In this document: positions 51,870 through 60,371 of the stretch, piece after piece
Layout of the letters: every line of letters starts with the position of its first letter
Position numbering within the stretch: the first letter of the stretch is position 1
Assembly: GCA_031376285.1 (NCBI GenBank)
Contig: JANMDN010000021.1
Span: 1-64,000 of the forward strand
From: JANMDN01 sp031376285
Lineage (GTDB): Bacteria > Actinomycetota > Thermoleophilia > Miltoncostaeales > Miltoncostaeaceae
DNA: 64,000 nucleotides
Reading direction: 5' to 3'
Position numbers and translations under genes: made by a program
The notes under the pieces: generated by a model
The model's input: the letters and a program-made list of their open reading frames with translations, nothing else
What the model was told of the DNA's origin: nothing
Databases searched by the model: none

Positions 51870-52985
51870 GTGGCAAAGGTCCGAGTGCTCGTCGGAACAC
51901 GGAAGGGTGCGTTCGTGCTCACCGCCGACGGCACCCGCCGCAACTGGACGGTCGAGGGTCCCCACTTCGGCGGCTGGAACGTGATGCATGTCAACGGCTC
52001 GCCCGCCGATCTCGACCGGCTCTACGCGTCGCAGTGGACCGACTGGAGTGGGCAGGTGGTCCAGCGCTCCGACGATGGTGGCCGGAGCTGGGAACCGGTT
52101 GGCAACGGCTTCGTCTACGAAGGGGAGCCGGGGACCCATCAGTGGTACGACGGGACGCCCCATCCGTGGGGGTTCAATCGCATCTGGCATCTGGAGCCGT
52201 CCCATCACGACCCGGACACGGTGTTTGCGGGCGTCGAGGACGCGGGGCTCTTCCGCTCGACCGACGGTGGTATGACCTGGCAGGAACTCGCTGGGCTTCG
52301 CACGCACTCGACCGGCGCCAAGTGGCAGCCGGGAGCAGGTGGACTGTGCCTGCACACGATCATGATCGATCCAGCCGATGCGACGCGCATCTACGTCGCG
52401 ATCTCGGCTGCTGGCGCGTTCCGGAGCGAGGACGGGGGCGCGACGTGGCATGTCGCGACGGGAGGGCTGCGGTCTGAGTTCCTGCCGGATCCGGAGGCTG
52501 GGGTGGGCCACTGCGTGCACAACCTCGCGATGCATCCGTCGCGTCCGGACACCCTCTTCATGCAGAAACACTGGGACGTGTGTCGAAGCGACGACGCCGG
52601 CGACAACTGGACTGAGGTCAGCGGCAACCTGCCGAGCGACTTCGGTTTCCCGATATCCGTCCACGCACATGAGCCCGAGACGGTGTACGTCGTTCCGATT
52701 AAGAGTGACGCCGAGCACTACCCGCCGGAGGGGAAGCTGCGGGTCGCCAGGAGCCGAATCGGTGGAGGTGAGTGGGAGCTGCTGACGAGCGGACTGCCGC
52801 AGAAGGACTGCTACGTGAACGTCCTGCGCGACGCGATGGCCGTGGACTCGTTGGACGACTGCGGCATCTACGTCGGCACGACTGGGGGGCAAGTTTTCGC
52901 GTCGGCCGATTCGGGGGACACGTGGGCGCCGATCGTGGAGCACCTGCCGGCGGTGCTTTCAGTCGAGGCGCAGACGATTCCGTGA
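51870..52985 (+). CDS. BNR/WD40-like beta-propeller protein (sialidase-like fold)
   Basis: 371 residues with repeated Asp-box (BNR) units: SDDGGRSWEPV, STDGGMTWQEL, SEDGGATWHVA, SDDAGDNWTEV and SADSGDTWAPI, which indicates a five- to six-bladed propeller. No signal peptide, so cytoplasmic. The catalytic residues of sialidases are not evident. GTG at 51870 with GGAGGAGG upstream. Coupled by GTGA overlap to a MoaD/ThiS-like protein. Function unknown. Confidence 0.85.
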   Translation: MAKVRVLVGTRKGAFVLTADGTRRNWTVEGPHFGGWNVMHVNGSPADLDRLYASQWTDWSGQVVQRSDDGGRSWEPVGNGFVYEGEPGTHQWYDGTPHPWGFNRIWHLEPSHHDPDTVFAGVEDAGLFRSTDGGMTWQELAGLRTHSTGAKWQPGAGGLCLHTIMIDPADATRIYVAISAAGAFRSEDGGATWHVATGGLRSEFLPDPEAGVGHCVHNLAMHPSRPDTLFMQKHWDVCRSDDAGDNWTEVSGNLPSDFGFPISVHAHEPETVYVVPIKSDAEHYPPEGKLRVARSRIGGGEWELLTSGLPQKDCYVNVLRDAMAVDSLDDCGIYVGTTGGQVFASADSGDTWAPIVEHLPAVLSVEAQTIP

Positions 52986-53284
52986 CCGCCATTCGAGTCG
53001 TGCTCCCGGCCCACCTGCGGACCCTCGCGCTCGTCGGAGCAGAGGTCAGCGTCGAGGTGCCGGAGGCGCCGACGATCGCGGACGTACTCGACGCGCTCGA
53101 GTCCACGTACCCGGCGCTTCGAGGAACGATCCGGGACCAAGCGACCGGCGAGCGACGTCCCTACATGCGCTACCTCGCATGCGGCGAGGATCTGTCGCAC
53201 GACCTGCCGGATGCCCATCTCCCTGACGCCATCGTCCAAGGGATGGAGCCCCTGACGGTCATCGGAGCAATCGCTGGCGGATGA
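52982..53284 (+). CDS. MoaD/ThiS-family sulfur-carrier-like protein
   Basis: 100 residues, beta-grasp fold: VVLPAHLRTLALVGAEVSVE, TIADVLDALESTYPALRG and the diglycine terminus LTVIGAIAGG needed for thiocarboxylation. No MoaE, ThiG or JAB protease is nearby, so the pathway is not molybdopterin or thiamine by context. Its partner is the BNR propeller gene, with which it overlaps. Confidence 0.85.
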   Translation: MTAIRVVLPAHLRTLALVGAEVSVEVPEAPTIADVLDALESTYPALRGTIRDQATGERRPYMRYLACGEDLSHDLPDAHLPDAIVQGMEPLTVIGAIAGG

Positions 53285-53428
53285 GGGTCGGTCGTGGCGG
53301 GCGTCTTTGCCGAGCGCAGGAGCGCGAGCGCAAGCGACGGACAGGTGTTAAAGGCTGACATGGATCGAACGCCGCATCCGAATGAGCGCAGCCGAATCCT
53401 GCGACCGATCTCCACTCTCTCACGCCGT

Positions 53429-53713
53429 TCATTCGGCCGCCTGAAACCGCTCGAACCTGAGCCCAAGCCGTTCGCGGTCCGGCTGGAAGGACCTCCGTGT
53501 CGGTGCGTCAATCGTGGCCCCGTGCGAGCCCTTGAGGAGTTCCAGCATCGGGCCGTCCTCCTCGTCCAAGAGCTGGCGAGCGACGTGCACGGTGTGGTCG
53601 GGTGAAACACCGATCAGGTCCTGGTCGTACGCACGGTGATGGATCGTGCAGAGGCTCAGGCCGTTGCTCACAACCGGCTCGGTACGCAAGACGCACCTCG
53701 TCCAGCAGGGCAC
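53429..53713 (-). pseudogene. HNH endonuclease, C-terminal fragment
   Basis: The frame preserves the C-terminal half of the HNH endonuclease fold found in many actinobacteria: VVSNGLSLCTIHHRAYDQDL, the LIGVSPDHTVHVARQLL strand, EEDGPMLELLKGSHG and PDRERLGLRFERFQAAE. The N-terminal half, with the CxxC site and the first His of HNH, is missing; upstream comes the end of corA. Reading as intact would give an inactive 94-residue protein, so I call it a decayed relic. Confidence 0.7.
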
Positions 53714-53748
53714 CCTCGAGCTGGAGGCCCATCTCGCCGCGGTTGGCG

Positions 53749-54816
53749 TCAGCGCTGCCCAAGGCGTCGAATGACGATGCGTACCGAGTCGGCAGCCGCC
53801 CCAAGGAGTGGCACCCGCGCGGGCAGGATCGATCGGAATGTCCCCCAGAGTCCGAGGCGCGTGATCGCCGCTCCCGCAAGGCCGAGTAGCGTCACGCCCA
53901 TCCCCACGACAATCCAGAACGCCGTCTCAGAGCGCTGCCCGGGGAGGGGAACGTTCATCCCGTAGAGCCCGGTGAAGAGCGTCGGGACGAAGAACGCGAC
54001 CGTGAGGATCGTGAGGAGGAGGACCATCCGGTTGGTCGCTTCGCCGCGCTCCCCTTGAAGCTGCAGGAGTGCGCCGCTGATACGTGCCTCGGTGACTCCG
54101 AGTGACGATGGCACTTCGACCTGGAGGTCGCGTTCGAGACTGCGCATCCAGCGCGCGCCGGACGGACTGAGCAGTTCGCGCTCGACCGGGTCGCGCAGCT
54201 CCGCGAGCTCTTGGATTTCGCTGCGAATCGGCAGGACGCCCTGGCGCACGGTCCCGAGCACGCGGTTCAGCCCGAGCAAGTCCGTGAGGATCGCGTTCAG
54301 CGGCGGGTTCGGCGCGAGCAAGCGCTCCTCGCATTGCTCGACCCGGAGCCGGATCTCGTGGAGCACCTCGTCGTACTCGTCGACGACCGCGTCGAGGATC
54401 TGCATGAAGGCCACCGACGCGTCGCGCTGCGCGGCCGGTGTGCTGCGCCACTCGTCCTCGAGGCCTTCGCGCTGGACAACGCGACGGTCGCCGGAGATCG
54501 TGCGGCGGCATGTGACCACACCGTCCTTGCAAAGGACGACGTCGACCTGCTCGAACACCGGTGTCGGGTCATTGGACCGGAAGGAAGCCGCCAGAAGCCG
54601 CGCGCAAAGGGTGCCGTCGACCTCCCGAAGCCGGGCGCGAAGGGACGTGTCACCGAGGACCCGCAGCACGGCGTCACTCAGGCCGGGAGGTGGGGGGTCC
54701 GTCCCATCCCATTCCCTGACTGGCAGTTCGGCATCGAGTGGAAGTGTGGACCACGGCATGTCGGAGAGTTCGACGGGCGTGACGCGCGTCCCTGCGTACC
54801 GCCACGAGTGGCGCAC
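53749..54816 (-). CDS. CorA-family divalent cation transporter
   Basis: 355 residues. Acidic N-terminal cytoplasmic domain with long helices (FMQILDAVVDEYDEVLHEIR) and two C-terminal helices (MVLLLTILTVAFFVPTLFTG; TAFWIVVGMGVTLLGLAGAA) joined by the signature loop GLYGMNVPLPG. The GMN motif and its position support Mg2+/Co2+ uptake or efflux. The C-terminal tail of about 45 residues is longer than usual. An internal Met at residue 20 (MPWSTLPLDAEL) may be the real start. Confidence 0.88.
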   Translation of the reverse strand: MRHSWRYAGTRVTPVELSDMPWSTLPLDAELPVREWDGTDPPPPGLSDAVLRVLGDTSLRARLREVDGTLCARLLAASFRSNDPTPVFEQVDVVLCKDGVVTCRRTISGDRRVVQREGLEDEWRSTPAAQRDASVAFMQILDAVVDEYDEVLHEIRLRVEQCEERLLAPNPPLNAILTDLLGLNRVLGTVRQGVLPIRSEIQELAELRDPVERELLSPSGARWMRSLERDLQVEVPSSLGVTEARISGALLQLQGERGEATNRMVLLLTILTVAFFVPTLFTGLYGMNVPLPGQRSETAFWIVVGMGVTLLGLAGAAITRLGLWGTFRSILPARVPLLGAAADSVRIVIRRLGQR

Positions 54817-54987
54817 CGTGGGTGGTGGATCGCTCGGGAGGTGTGGAATGTGTGACCCTTGGGCCCCTGTCGCTCGGCGGGTTCGCAGGAGAGCGTGGAC
54901 AGGGCAGGTGGGGGACCGAAGTCCCGTCGCTCAACCACTCCCGGACCGGTGCCCCAGCGCAGTGCCGGCGTCGTTCCGGGAGGTCGA

Positions 54988-55413
54988 GTGGCCGAGATAC
55001 AGACAAACAGGGAGGGCCGAAGGGTGCTCTACGTGGGTTGCGGAAACTGTCGAGCGACGATTCCTCTCGTGTGCACGGGGCAGTTCATGCCCCACATCCC
55101 ACTCCCGATCGCGGCGTCCCAGGCGGGCGTCTCCTGCGGGTTCTGCGGACTGCTGGCGCCAGTGTTTACCTGTGGTTACTGTTGGACGTCGCAGGCGCTG
55201 TATGTCCCCGGCACGAACGCCGCGCCGACGCCTGGCTTCGGCGCGAGTCGATATGTCGCCCCGGCTGTGGACGCGCCTGGGAACGCCATCCAGGCAGAGT
55301 TGAGCGATCGCTTCGCAAACGTCATGGAAGAGTTCGCCGGTGGGGTGGCCAACAGCCTCGGCGAGAGTTTTGGCGGCAGCGGCTTCTTCGAGTCCACCTG
55401 GTTCTCAGGGTAG
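54988..55413 (+). CDS. Cysteine-rich zinc-ribbon-like protein
   Basis: 141 residues. GTG start with GGGAGG upstream. Three CxxC pairs in the first 60 residues: VGCGNCRATIPLVC, VSCGFCGLLAPV and FTCGYCWTSQALY, which suggests one or two zinc ribbons. Then comes a Gly/Ala/Pro-rich stretch and a tail ANSLGESFGGSGFFESTWFS. No family recognised. Followed 8 bases later by a small helical protein gene, probably an operon. Confidence 0.6.
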   Translation: MAEIQTNREGRRVLYVGCGNCRATIPLVCTGQFMPHIPLPIAASQAGVSCGFCGLLAPVFTCGYCWTSQALYVPGTNAAPTPGFGASRYVAPAVDAPGNAIQAELSDRFANVMEEFAGGVANSLGESFGGSGFFESTWFSG

Positions 55414-55421
55414 GAGGATTG

Positions 55422-55640
55422 ATGAACACGGCCACTGAACGGTCGCTCTCCGTCGAGATCACCGCTGCCGGAGTCATGGACGCGTTGCGGCGCCAAGCGC
55501 CTGATGCCCCAGCGGCCGAGCTCGAGGCCCTCGCGGCGGTGCTGGAACCCTTCCTGAAGAATCTCCCGAGCACGATCGAAGCGCTCACAGCGATGACGAA
55601 GGCACTCCGAGTGGCGAACGCCCTCCAAACCCTCGGTTAG
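55422..55640 (+). CDS. Small helical protein of unknown function
   Basis: 72 residues. ATG with GGAGG upstream. Mostly alpha-helical: VEITAAGVMDALRRQAPDAP, ELEALAAVLEPFLKNLPSTI and ALTAMTKALRVANALQTLG. Amphipathic helices suggest a protein-binding partner of the zinc-ribbon protein encoded just upstream. No family recognised. Confidence 0.55.
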   Translation: MNTATERSLSVEITAAGVMDALRRQAPDAPAAELEALAAVLEPFLKNLPSTIEALTAMTKALRVANALQTLG

Positions 55641-55712
55641 CTCAGGCGCCACGGTCACATTGCTTCGCCCCTCCGCGGCAGCGACCGGGCCTGGCAATAG
55701 AGTTCGAGCACG

Positions 55713-56420
55713 ATGACATCAACCGTGCTACCTCCCGTGCGGGCCGTCCTGTTCGACGCCTACGGCACGCTGTTCGATGTCTACAGCGTCGGTGCGCAAG
55801 CGGAAGTTTTGTTCCCGGGTCGGGGCGAAGCCCTGACGGTGCTGTGGCGCGACAAGCAGATCGAGTACACGAGGCTCGTTTCGATGAGCGGGCGCTACCG
55901 GCGGTTCTGGGAACTCACCCGCGCCGGCCTGCGCTTCGCCTGCGCCCGCCTTGGGCTCGACCTGAGTGCGGAGGACGAGGCCGCGCTACTCGACGGATAC
56001 AGGCACCTCAGCGCGTTTCCCGAAAACCTGGCGGTGCTCCAAACGCTGAAGGCGGGTGGCGTCCCGACGGGGATCCTCAGCAACGGCGATTCGGAGATGC
56101 TCGACGCCGCGGTGCGAAGCGCTGGCTACGTGAGCGACGCGGGCGACGACCTACTTGACCACGTGCTGAGCGTTGAGCGCGTGAAGCGCTACAAGACCGA
56201 CCCGGCCGCCTACGCCCTCGGACCTGAGGCGCTCAGCATGCCCGCCCGGGAGATCCTGTTTGTCTCGAGCAACGGTTGGGACGCCATCGGCGCCACCTGG
56301 TTCGGCTACACCACCCTCTGGGTGAACCGCCTCGCGACCCCGCTCGAGGCGCTCGACACCGAGCCCACGCGCACCGGCAGCACGCTGCGTGACGTGCTCG
56401 ATTTCTTCCCCGAACGCTGA
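55713..56420 (+). CDS. Haloacid dehalogenase type II family hydrolase
   Basis: 235 residues. Motif I VLFDAYGTLFDVYSV, motif II GILSNGDSEM, motif III Lys in RYKTDPAAYALG and motif IV VSSNGWDAIGAT. All catalytic residues of L-2-haloacid dehalogenases (Asp, Ser-Asn, Lys, Asn/Asp) are visible. A distant paralogue of the gene at 11871. Confidence 0.88.
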   Translation: MTSTVLPPVRAVLFDAYGTLFDVYSVGAQAEVLFPGRGEALTVLWRDKQIEYTRLVSMSGRYRRFWELTRAGLRFACARLGLDLSAEDEAALLDGYRHLSAFPENLAVLQTLKAGGVPTGILSNGDSEMLDAAVRSAGYVSDAGDDLLDHVLSVERVKRYKTDPAAYALGPEALSMPAREILFVSSNGWDAIGATWFGYTTLWVNRLATPLEALDTEPTRTGSTLRDVLDFFPER

Positions 56421-56479
56421 GCGTCGACCCGGTCGAATGCAATGACGCAGAGCAACCGGGACTCAAACGTAATCTGTAG

Positions 56480-56767
56480 GCACGTTTCCCGTCAGAGAAC
56501 ATCGGCGCGGCACTGCGTTGGCTGGCCGGTAGGCGCGGGCTCAACGTCGATGCGACCCTGTCGGAGGTATACCTGGGGGAGCTTCACCGTGGGAGGTTCG
56601 GGCAGATGTGGCGATGGGCGGGCGAGTTCCGTCGCTCCGACAAGGCGGCGCCGCGACCAGCGCCCTGCCGACACGCGAGCGACGTCAGATCGATCTCGCG
56701 GCCCCTGCGCGCGGCTGACGGCGGTGACATCGACCCGCTCGTTGCGTTCGCCCGAGGCGGTCCCTAG
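56480..56767 (+). pseudogene. Decayed Fic/DOC protein (mobile mystery protein B type)
   Basis: Reading from 56480, just after an in-frame TAG, gives ENIGAALRWLAGRRGLNV, LSEVYLGELHRGRFGQMW and RWAGEFRRSDK, the N-terminal half of a Fic protein. It then jumps to a C-terminus RAADGGDIDPLVAFARGGP. The central segment with the Fic motif HPFxxGNGR is absent and the linker RHASDVRSISRPL is short. So the AMP-transferase active site is lost: an internally deleted, 5'-truncated relic. The partner HTH gene of such modules is not found. The dispersed repeat copy B starts 81 bases downstream. Confidence 0.75.
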
Positions 56768-56847
56768 ATGGTTGATTCCGAATTGTGGTCGAAAGGTCCG
56801 GTGAGCGAGACCGAGCACAGGTGGACGCACCGCCAGGTGCGCCCACC

Positions 56848-56984
56848 GTCTGAAGCGTCGGCACTGGCCGGCGCGCAAGAGAACGCAGTGTCAGCCCGCA
56901 TATCGGGAATATGGGGGCGACCAAGGACGCTGAGTCGCGATGTGTCGCAGCCGGCGGACCTCGATCAGCAATTCGGAATCAAGC
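56848..56984. repeat. Dispersed direct repeat, copy B
   Basis: Same orientation as copy A at 1-138. The 595-base gap between the HAD gene and the methyltransferase (56421-57015) contains only the Fic relic and this repeat. A short plus-strand frame inside it (RISGIWGRPRTLSRDVSQP) is partly conserved in copy A (RISGICGRPRTPNSRRVAA), but the frames soon diverge, so coding is not supported. Confidence 0.75.
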
Positions 56985-57015
56985 ATCTAGGCCACGCGGC
57001 GGCGATGCCGGCGGC

Positions 57016-57843
57016 TCAGCGGGGGCGGCGGGCCAGGAGGACCGAGGTCTCGGAGGGTAGGGCGATGCCGTCTGTCACCGGCTCGGCGACCGAGGCGACG
57101 TGGCGCTCCATTTCGGCCCACGCCTCTGTCTGCGCCGCCTCATCGAGCCGGTTGGTAAAGAGCCCCGCGAGTGGCCCCGCCAGGATTGCAGCCCGCACGG
57201 CCTCGTCGACATCGGCGAAGACCATCGGTGTCGTGACCGTGGTGGTGCCCTCCACCTCGAGGCCCATTTGCTCGACCATGCGGGCCAGCACACCGGGCAT
57301 CCCGTAGAAGAACATCATCGGGCACACCGACGAGTAGTAGCTCGCCCGCGACTCGATGATGTCGATGACCGGCGACCACCAGACCCGGTTGTGCGCTCCC
57401 CAGACCACGCTCATGAGGCGCCCACCCGGCCGGAGTACCCGTTGCCAATTGCCGATGGCGGCAAGCGCGTCGTAGCAGTACATGAGCGCGAACGTGCTCG
57501 TGACGATGTCGTAGACGCCATCGGGCTGGTCGAGATGCTCCGCGTCGTCGAGCGCAAACTCCACCCCCGTGACGCCCGCCCACCGCTCCTTCGCCATCTC
57601 CACCATGGAGGGGGCGAAGTCGACGCCCAGCGCGCTCCCGCCATCGAGGCGCCGCGCCAAGGCCACGGTCGTGTGGCCCGGCCCGCAGCCGACGTCGAGG
57701 CACCGGGCGCCGGGGTCGGGTGCAAGGAGGTCGAGGCCGTGCTCGGTGTAGTCCACGGTGCGCTCGGCCCAGAACTCGTCGTAGCTCTCGGCGACGCGTC
57801 CCCAGGCGTTGCGCATCCCCGTCTTCTCGGCCGGCTCCACCAT
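57016..57843 (-). CDS. Class I SAM-dependent methyltransferase
   Basis: 275 residues. SAM motif I CLDVGCGPGHTTVALARRL, post-I GVDFAPSMVEMAKERW, motif II region GVYDIVTSTFALMYCYDALA and motif III RVLRPGGRLMSVVWG. UbiE/menaquinone-methyltransferase-like, but the substrate is not determinable. ATG at 57843; an ATG 11 codons upstream is possible. Confidence 0.86.
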   Translation of the reverse strand: MVEPAEKTGMRNAWGRVAESYDEFWAERTVDYTEHGLDLLAPDPGARCLDVGCGPGHTTVALARRLDGGSALGVDFAPSMVEMAKERWAGVTGVEFALDDAEHLDQPDGVYDIVTSTFALMYCYDALAAIGNWQRVLRPGGRLMSVVWGAHNRVWWSPVIDIIESRASYYSSVCPMMFFYGMPGVLARMVEQMGLEVEGTTTVTTPMVFADVDEAVRAAILAGPLAGLFTNRLDEAAQTEAWAEMERHVASVAEPVTDGIALPSETSVLLARRPR

Positions 57844-57905
57844 GTCGCCCCCTGGGATCTGCGTACTGCCAACCATTCCACACGCGCAAGCACCTTGTCA
57901 CCCCC

Positions 57906-59069
57906 ATGGCGATGTTCGCGAGCGTCGAACGTCGCGCCTCACGACAACGACGTATCCGGCCGATGCTCAGTGTCACCGTGCGCGCCTGGCTCAAGAAACA
58001 CAAGTCCGCCCTCGTCGGGCTGAACCTCCTCGGGGCGCTCGTCGTCGCGCTTGCGACACCCTGGGTGATCTGGATGCTGCAACCGGCCCGGCCCCTCGAT
58101 CTCCTGATCATCGACAAGACCGTTTCGGTCGCGGACTATCGCGAGCACGGCGGGCTGACCTGGCTCCTTCGTCACGAGAAGATCACCCAACGCGCGACGG
58201 GCAGCCTGCCGCAGCCCGACACGGACTTCGCGGGGATGCACTACACCGCCACCGGCGCCACTCGGGTCGTGCCGATCCCGAACCGGCCAACCGACATTGC
58301 CTACATCACCGATGCGTACGGCGTCTACGGCGAGACCGGTCCCGGCGGTCGTCCCAACCTGATCTACGGTGGGATCTCAGCGGCCGAGGTCCGCACGATC
58401 GTTCGCAACCTCAAGCCTGGGGCCACGTTCGTCGCGGAGTTCAACGCCCTGGCCAGCCCAACCAAGCGCGAAGGCCGCGAAGCCCTTGAGCGGGCGCTCG
58501 GGGTGCGCTGGACCGGATGGATCGGCCGCCATTTCGATCAGCTCGACATCAGCGGCGACCTACCGTCTTGGATACCGCGAACCTGGAAGCGCCAGACGGG
58601 TTACCCGTGGCGCTTTCGCGGTCCCGGCTACATTTTCGTCAGCGAGAAAGGACGACTTGTGGTCCTCGTCGAGGGTCTCGACACCCCGGCCGCGGCGGTC
58701 ACGCTAGAGATGTCCAAGGAGGCACAGGAGCGCTACGGGACACGCAAGCGCATCGTCTACGACTACTGGTTTGACCTCGTGAGGCCGACCGCAGGGTCGA
58801 CGGTGCTCGCGAGCTACAAGGTGCTTCTCACCCCCAGCGGTCGGGTGAAGGCAAGCGAGGTGCCCCTCGGCGCGGACGGCGCGATTCCGGCGGTCGTGAG
58901 GACCGAGATGCGAGGCTACCGGGCGTACTACTTTGCCGGTGACTTCGCCGACTTGAAGGTCGTGCCGGCGTTGAACGGTACCGGTGGTACGAGCGGTTCA
59001 AGGCCAGGTTCTCGAAGGAGGCCCGTGACGACCAGACGGCATTCTTCTGGCGGATCTATATCCCGATGA
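57906..59069 (+). CDS. Membrane-anchored protein of unknown function (probable frameshift near its end)
   Basis: 387 residues as read. One N-terminal helix (LVGLNLLGALVVALATPWVI) anchors a large extracytoplasmic domain: LDLLIIDKTVSVADYREHGG, TDIAYITDAYGVYG and EFNALASPTKREGREALERA. These look like a family of uncharacterised envelope proteins; I have no function. After VVPALN at about 58976 the frame shifts: the alternative frame gives RYRWYERFKARFSKEARDDQ and FFWRIYIPMMRRILADAHAR, ending at 59114, a more natural, charged helical tail. One base appears to be missing at 58976-58981. Confidence 0.7.
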   Translation: MAMFASVERRASRQRRIRPMLSVTVRAWLKKHKSALVGLNLLGALVVALATPWVIWMLQPARPLDLLIIDKTVSVADYREHGGLTWLLRHEKITQRATGSLPQPDTDFAGMHYTATGATRVVPIPNRPTDIAYITDAYGVYGETGPGGRPNLIYGGISAAEVRTIVRNLKPGATFVAEFNALASPTKREGREALERALGVRWTGWIGRHFDQLDISGDLPSWIPRTWKRQTGYPWRFRGPGYIFVSEKGRLVVLVEGLDTPAAAVTLEMSKEAQERYGTRKRIVYDYWFDLVRPTAGSTVLASYKVLLTPSGRVKASEVPLGADGAIPAVVRTEMRGYRAYYFAGDFADLKVVPALNGTGGTSGSRPGSRRRPVTTRRHSSGGSISR

Positions 59070-59351
59070 TGCGACGTATCCTGGCAGACGCCCACGCCCG
59101 ATCTGAGCGATGAGCCTGTCAGGATATGCGCAGAGGGACCAGGGGATCACAAGTCCCGTCCGGTGAGGCGGCAGGATCCGGCACCCGTGCGACCATATGG
59201 ACGAATCCGCGGAGACAGCGGATGTCCCTGCGTTTGTTCAGCCTTCCTTCAGAGTTCTGTCAGATCGTCGTGACAGAAGTTGGGCCCTCGGTGGAGTTCG
59301 GCCGGGAGCGACCTGCTCGCCGAACGGCGGGCACCAACCAAAGGAACGCAT

Positions 59352-60353
59352 ATGGGATCCGCTCGGACAGAACGGGGCTTTGCCCTCCGAAGGCTCGCGG
59401 GGATTGGCGCGGCGCTGGCTGCGTCGCTCTCGCTGCTCGGCTTGATGAGCTCGCCAGCCGCGGCTGCGGTACGGCCACTCCCGACGCCGACCAAGGTCGT
59501 GGTGACGCAACTTACCCCGCAGAGCTTCGCCCTCAACATCGGGGGAACGACCCCAAAGCTCTACTCGGTGTTCATCAACGGCCAGATCACGATCAGCATC
59601 GTGCAGTCGAGTTCCACGATCAGCTTCCCCGTCCGCAGCCTCACCCAGAACACGGACTACACGGTGCGGGTTCAAGAGATCCTGCTGCCAAGCGGACGAA
59701 CCTCGCCGCTCTCCGCGCCCATCTTGGTTCATACCCCGGCCTTCGTCGCGCCGGTGCGCCCGAGCGCGCCGACCAACCTCCGTGCCAGTGCGGTGACGAC
59801 TGAATCGGCGACGCTCTCGTGGGACGCCTCGACAAGCAGTGGCGTGACGTATCGGGTCTACCTGAACGGAGCCTTCCGAGAGACCACCAGCGCCACGTCA
59901 CTGTTTGTCGGACCGCTCTTTGGCTTCCCCAACCCCATCCCCAGTAGCGGCCTGAGGCCCGGGAGCGCGAACCGGCTCGGCGTCGAGGCCGTCAACTCGG
60001 CGGGCGTCGCGTCGGCGTTGGCGGAACTGATCGTCACGACACCCGGCACGGCGGCCAATGCGCCCACGGCGCCGACGAACCTGCGCGTCAGCTCGGTCAC
60101 GAACGACCGGATCAACGTTCTTTGGAACCCCTCGACTGACAGCCAGTTCACGGAAACCCAGCTGGCGTACCGTCTTTACCTCGATGGGCGGTTTGTCGGC
60201 TATACGTGCTCGCAGTACTGCTTCGGATCCACGTCTGGCTCCGCCGGACAGCTGGCTCCGGGCACGACCTACCGGATCGGCATCGAAGCGATCAACCCCA
60301 ACGGGGCGATCTCGAACGTCACCGAGATCGTCGCTACCACGTCGGCCCCGTAG
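59352..60353 (+). CDS. Secreted fibronectin type III repeat protein
   Basis: 333 residues. Signal peptide (LAGIGAALAASLSLLGLMSS, then PAAAA). Three FN3-like units: PTPTKVVVTQLTPQSFAL..., PSAPTNLRASAVTTESATLS and PTAPTNLRVSSVTNDRINVL, each ending in YTVRV/LGVEAVN/IGIEAIN strands. No enzymatic domain. A probable adhesive or wall-associated protein. ATG with AAAGGAA upstream. Ends 18 bases before a strong hairpin. Confidence 0.85.
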   Translation: MGSARTERGFALRRLAGIGAALAASLSLLGLMSSPAAAAVRPLPTPTKVVVTQLTPQSFALNIGGTTPKLYSVFINGQITISIVQSSSTISFPVRSLTQNTDYTVRVQEILLPSGRTSPLSAPILVHTPAFVAPVRPSAPTNLRASAVTTESATLSWDASTSSGVTYRVYLNGAFRETTSATSLFVGPLFGFPNPIPSSGLRPGSANRLGVEAVNSAGVASALAELIVTTPGTAANAPTAPTNLRVSSVTNDRINVLWNPSTDSQFTETQLAYRLYLDGRFVGYTCSQYCFGSTSGSAGQLAPGTTYRIGIEAINPNGAISNVTEIVATTSAP

Positions 60354-60371
60354 CCCTACCGCGGTGATCGT

